The translations under genes and the position numbers were made by a program. Below the pieces are notes generated by a model. That model was not told where the DNA came from, did not search any database, and worked only from the letters and a program-made list of their open reading frames with translations. Below, in pieces: positions 5,917 to 6,356 of a stretch of 6,356 nt of DNA. The stretch is taken from contig DLXW01000173.1 of the NCBI GenBank assembly GCA_003448685.1, forward strand, positions 1 through 6,356, read 5' to 3'. This stretch comes from Cyanothece sp. UBA12306. GTDB taxonomy: Bacteria; Cyanobacteriota; Cyanobacteriia; Cyanobacteriales; Microcystaceae. Position 1 is the stretch's first letter. Each line of letters starts with the position of its first letter.

Positions 5917-6356
5917 CAATTTATAAACTAAGATAGTTTCTATTAATTGTAGAAGATTTTGCTTTTGTCTTGCATCAGTAAATTCTTGCTTAACCTGTTC
6001 AATTAATTCTTTTCCTTGCTCAATAACTTCTTTGTCTAAACTAATAATTAATTTTAGTGTTTTGATTGCCACTGAATTTAGATCGGTTAATTCATTCAAA
6101 TAAAAACGAGAAACTCTCTGGGAGTTTAATAATTCTTGATAACGAAAAATTTCTCCGCTTTCTACTTGACGGTTTGGATAAATAATTACACCTTGCCAAT
6201 TATTCTTTAATTCACTTTGATGAAGATAGAGAAAAATCTCACTAAAAAAGCGAGAGTAAAACTTATCATCTTTTTGAAATTGAACTTCAACAAAGTAAAG
6301 AGGTTGATGGAAATTATTGGGTAAAAATAACCCATCTAACCTGCATTATTCATGAA

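Larger units (their letters stand above)
5683..6345 (-). pseudogene. Rpn family (PD-(D/E)XK nuclease/transposase-like) gene, N-terminally disrupted
   Basis: The open frame encodes 220 aa. It begins CRLDGLFLPNN and YFVEVQFQKDDKFYSRFFSE, the conserved nuclease core of Rpn (recombination-promoting nuclease) / PD-(D/E)XK transposase-like proteins, with D4, E20 and Q22 as likely active-site positions. A helical middle follows, then three GMEK/GMEE units (about 173-184) and a helix-turn-helix-like tail (LLALGLSLEQIAQALDLSLEKVQEI). An in-frame TAA (6348-6346) lies directly before the core, and the preceding codons (His-Glu) do not resemble the expected family sequence. No ATG or GTG follows; the first possible start is TTG at 6099, which would drop the whole core and leave 138 aa. 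Relatives carry roughly 40-60 further N-terminal residues. I therefore call it a truncated or frameshifted gene. The missing part may lie beyond the window, and a sequencing error near the edge cannot be excluded. Confidence 0.75.

Noticed and set aside
1..6356. CRISPR array, riboswitch, integrase or complete insertion sequence
   Set aside because: There are no regularly spaced repeats, no recognisable aptamer core, and no transposase or integrase reading frame in the window.

Overview
The window looks like chromosomal DNA from a moderately AT-rich cyanobacterium, probably a unicellular one of the Cyanothece/Crocosphaera/Microcystis type. Four things point that way. The cytochrome oxidase genes run in the order ctaC-ctaD-ctaE with cyanobacterial-type N-termini. 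A HIP1 octamer (GCGATCGC) lies inside ctaD. The tRNA-Leu lacks an encoded CCA. Uma2 and Rpn nuclease-like genes, which are abundant in cyanobacteria, are both present. The genus is inferred from general resemblance only.

Layout. Positions 1-68 are the 3' part of a tRNA-Leu(UAG) cut by the window edge. Positions 69-381 are non-coding: an imperfect inverted-repeat, MITE-like segment (about 100-202), then the ctaC upstream region, which ends in a perfect 8-bp hairpin stem finishing 4 nt before the GTG start. Positions 382-3890 hold the oxidase genes: ctaC (subunit II, CuA), ctaD (subunit I, heme a / heme a3-CuB) and ctaE (subunit III). ctaC and ctaD are 28 bp apart. A 235-bp spacer with a long inverted repeat separates ctaD from ctaE, and a strong intrinsic terminator follows ctaE. 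Positions 4013-4612 encode a lone Uma2-family (DUF820) protein with its own likely -10 box. It converges on tpiA (triose-phosphate isomerase, minus strand, 4696-5421) across a shared A/T-rich hairpin.

The right end (5486-6356, minus strand) is the most disturbed part. An Rpn/PD-(D/E)XK-type gene has an in-frame stop directly before its conserved LDG...EVQ core and no ATG or GTG start after it. Immediately downstream is a second, decayed copy of the same family's C-terminal region. The two copies share a 75-bp repeated segment offset by exactly 224 bp.

Function. The three Cta proteins form the core of an aa3-type terminal oxidase that takes electrons from cytochrome c6 or plastocyanin and reduces O2 while pumping protons. 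Subunit I carries the YSHP.VY signature of the A2 class in place of the A1 glutamate. TpiA is a Calvin-cycle and glycolysis enzyme unrelated to the oxidase. The Uma2 and Rpn genes look like accessory cargo. I found no convincing new multi-gene system; the points worth a second look are the Rpn gene decay and duplication, the palindromic elements flanking the oxidase genes, and the hairpin at the ctaC start.
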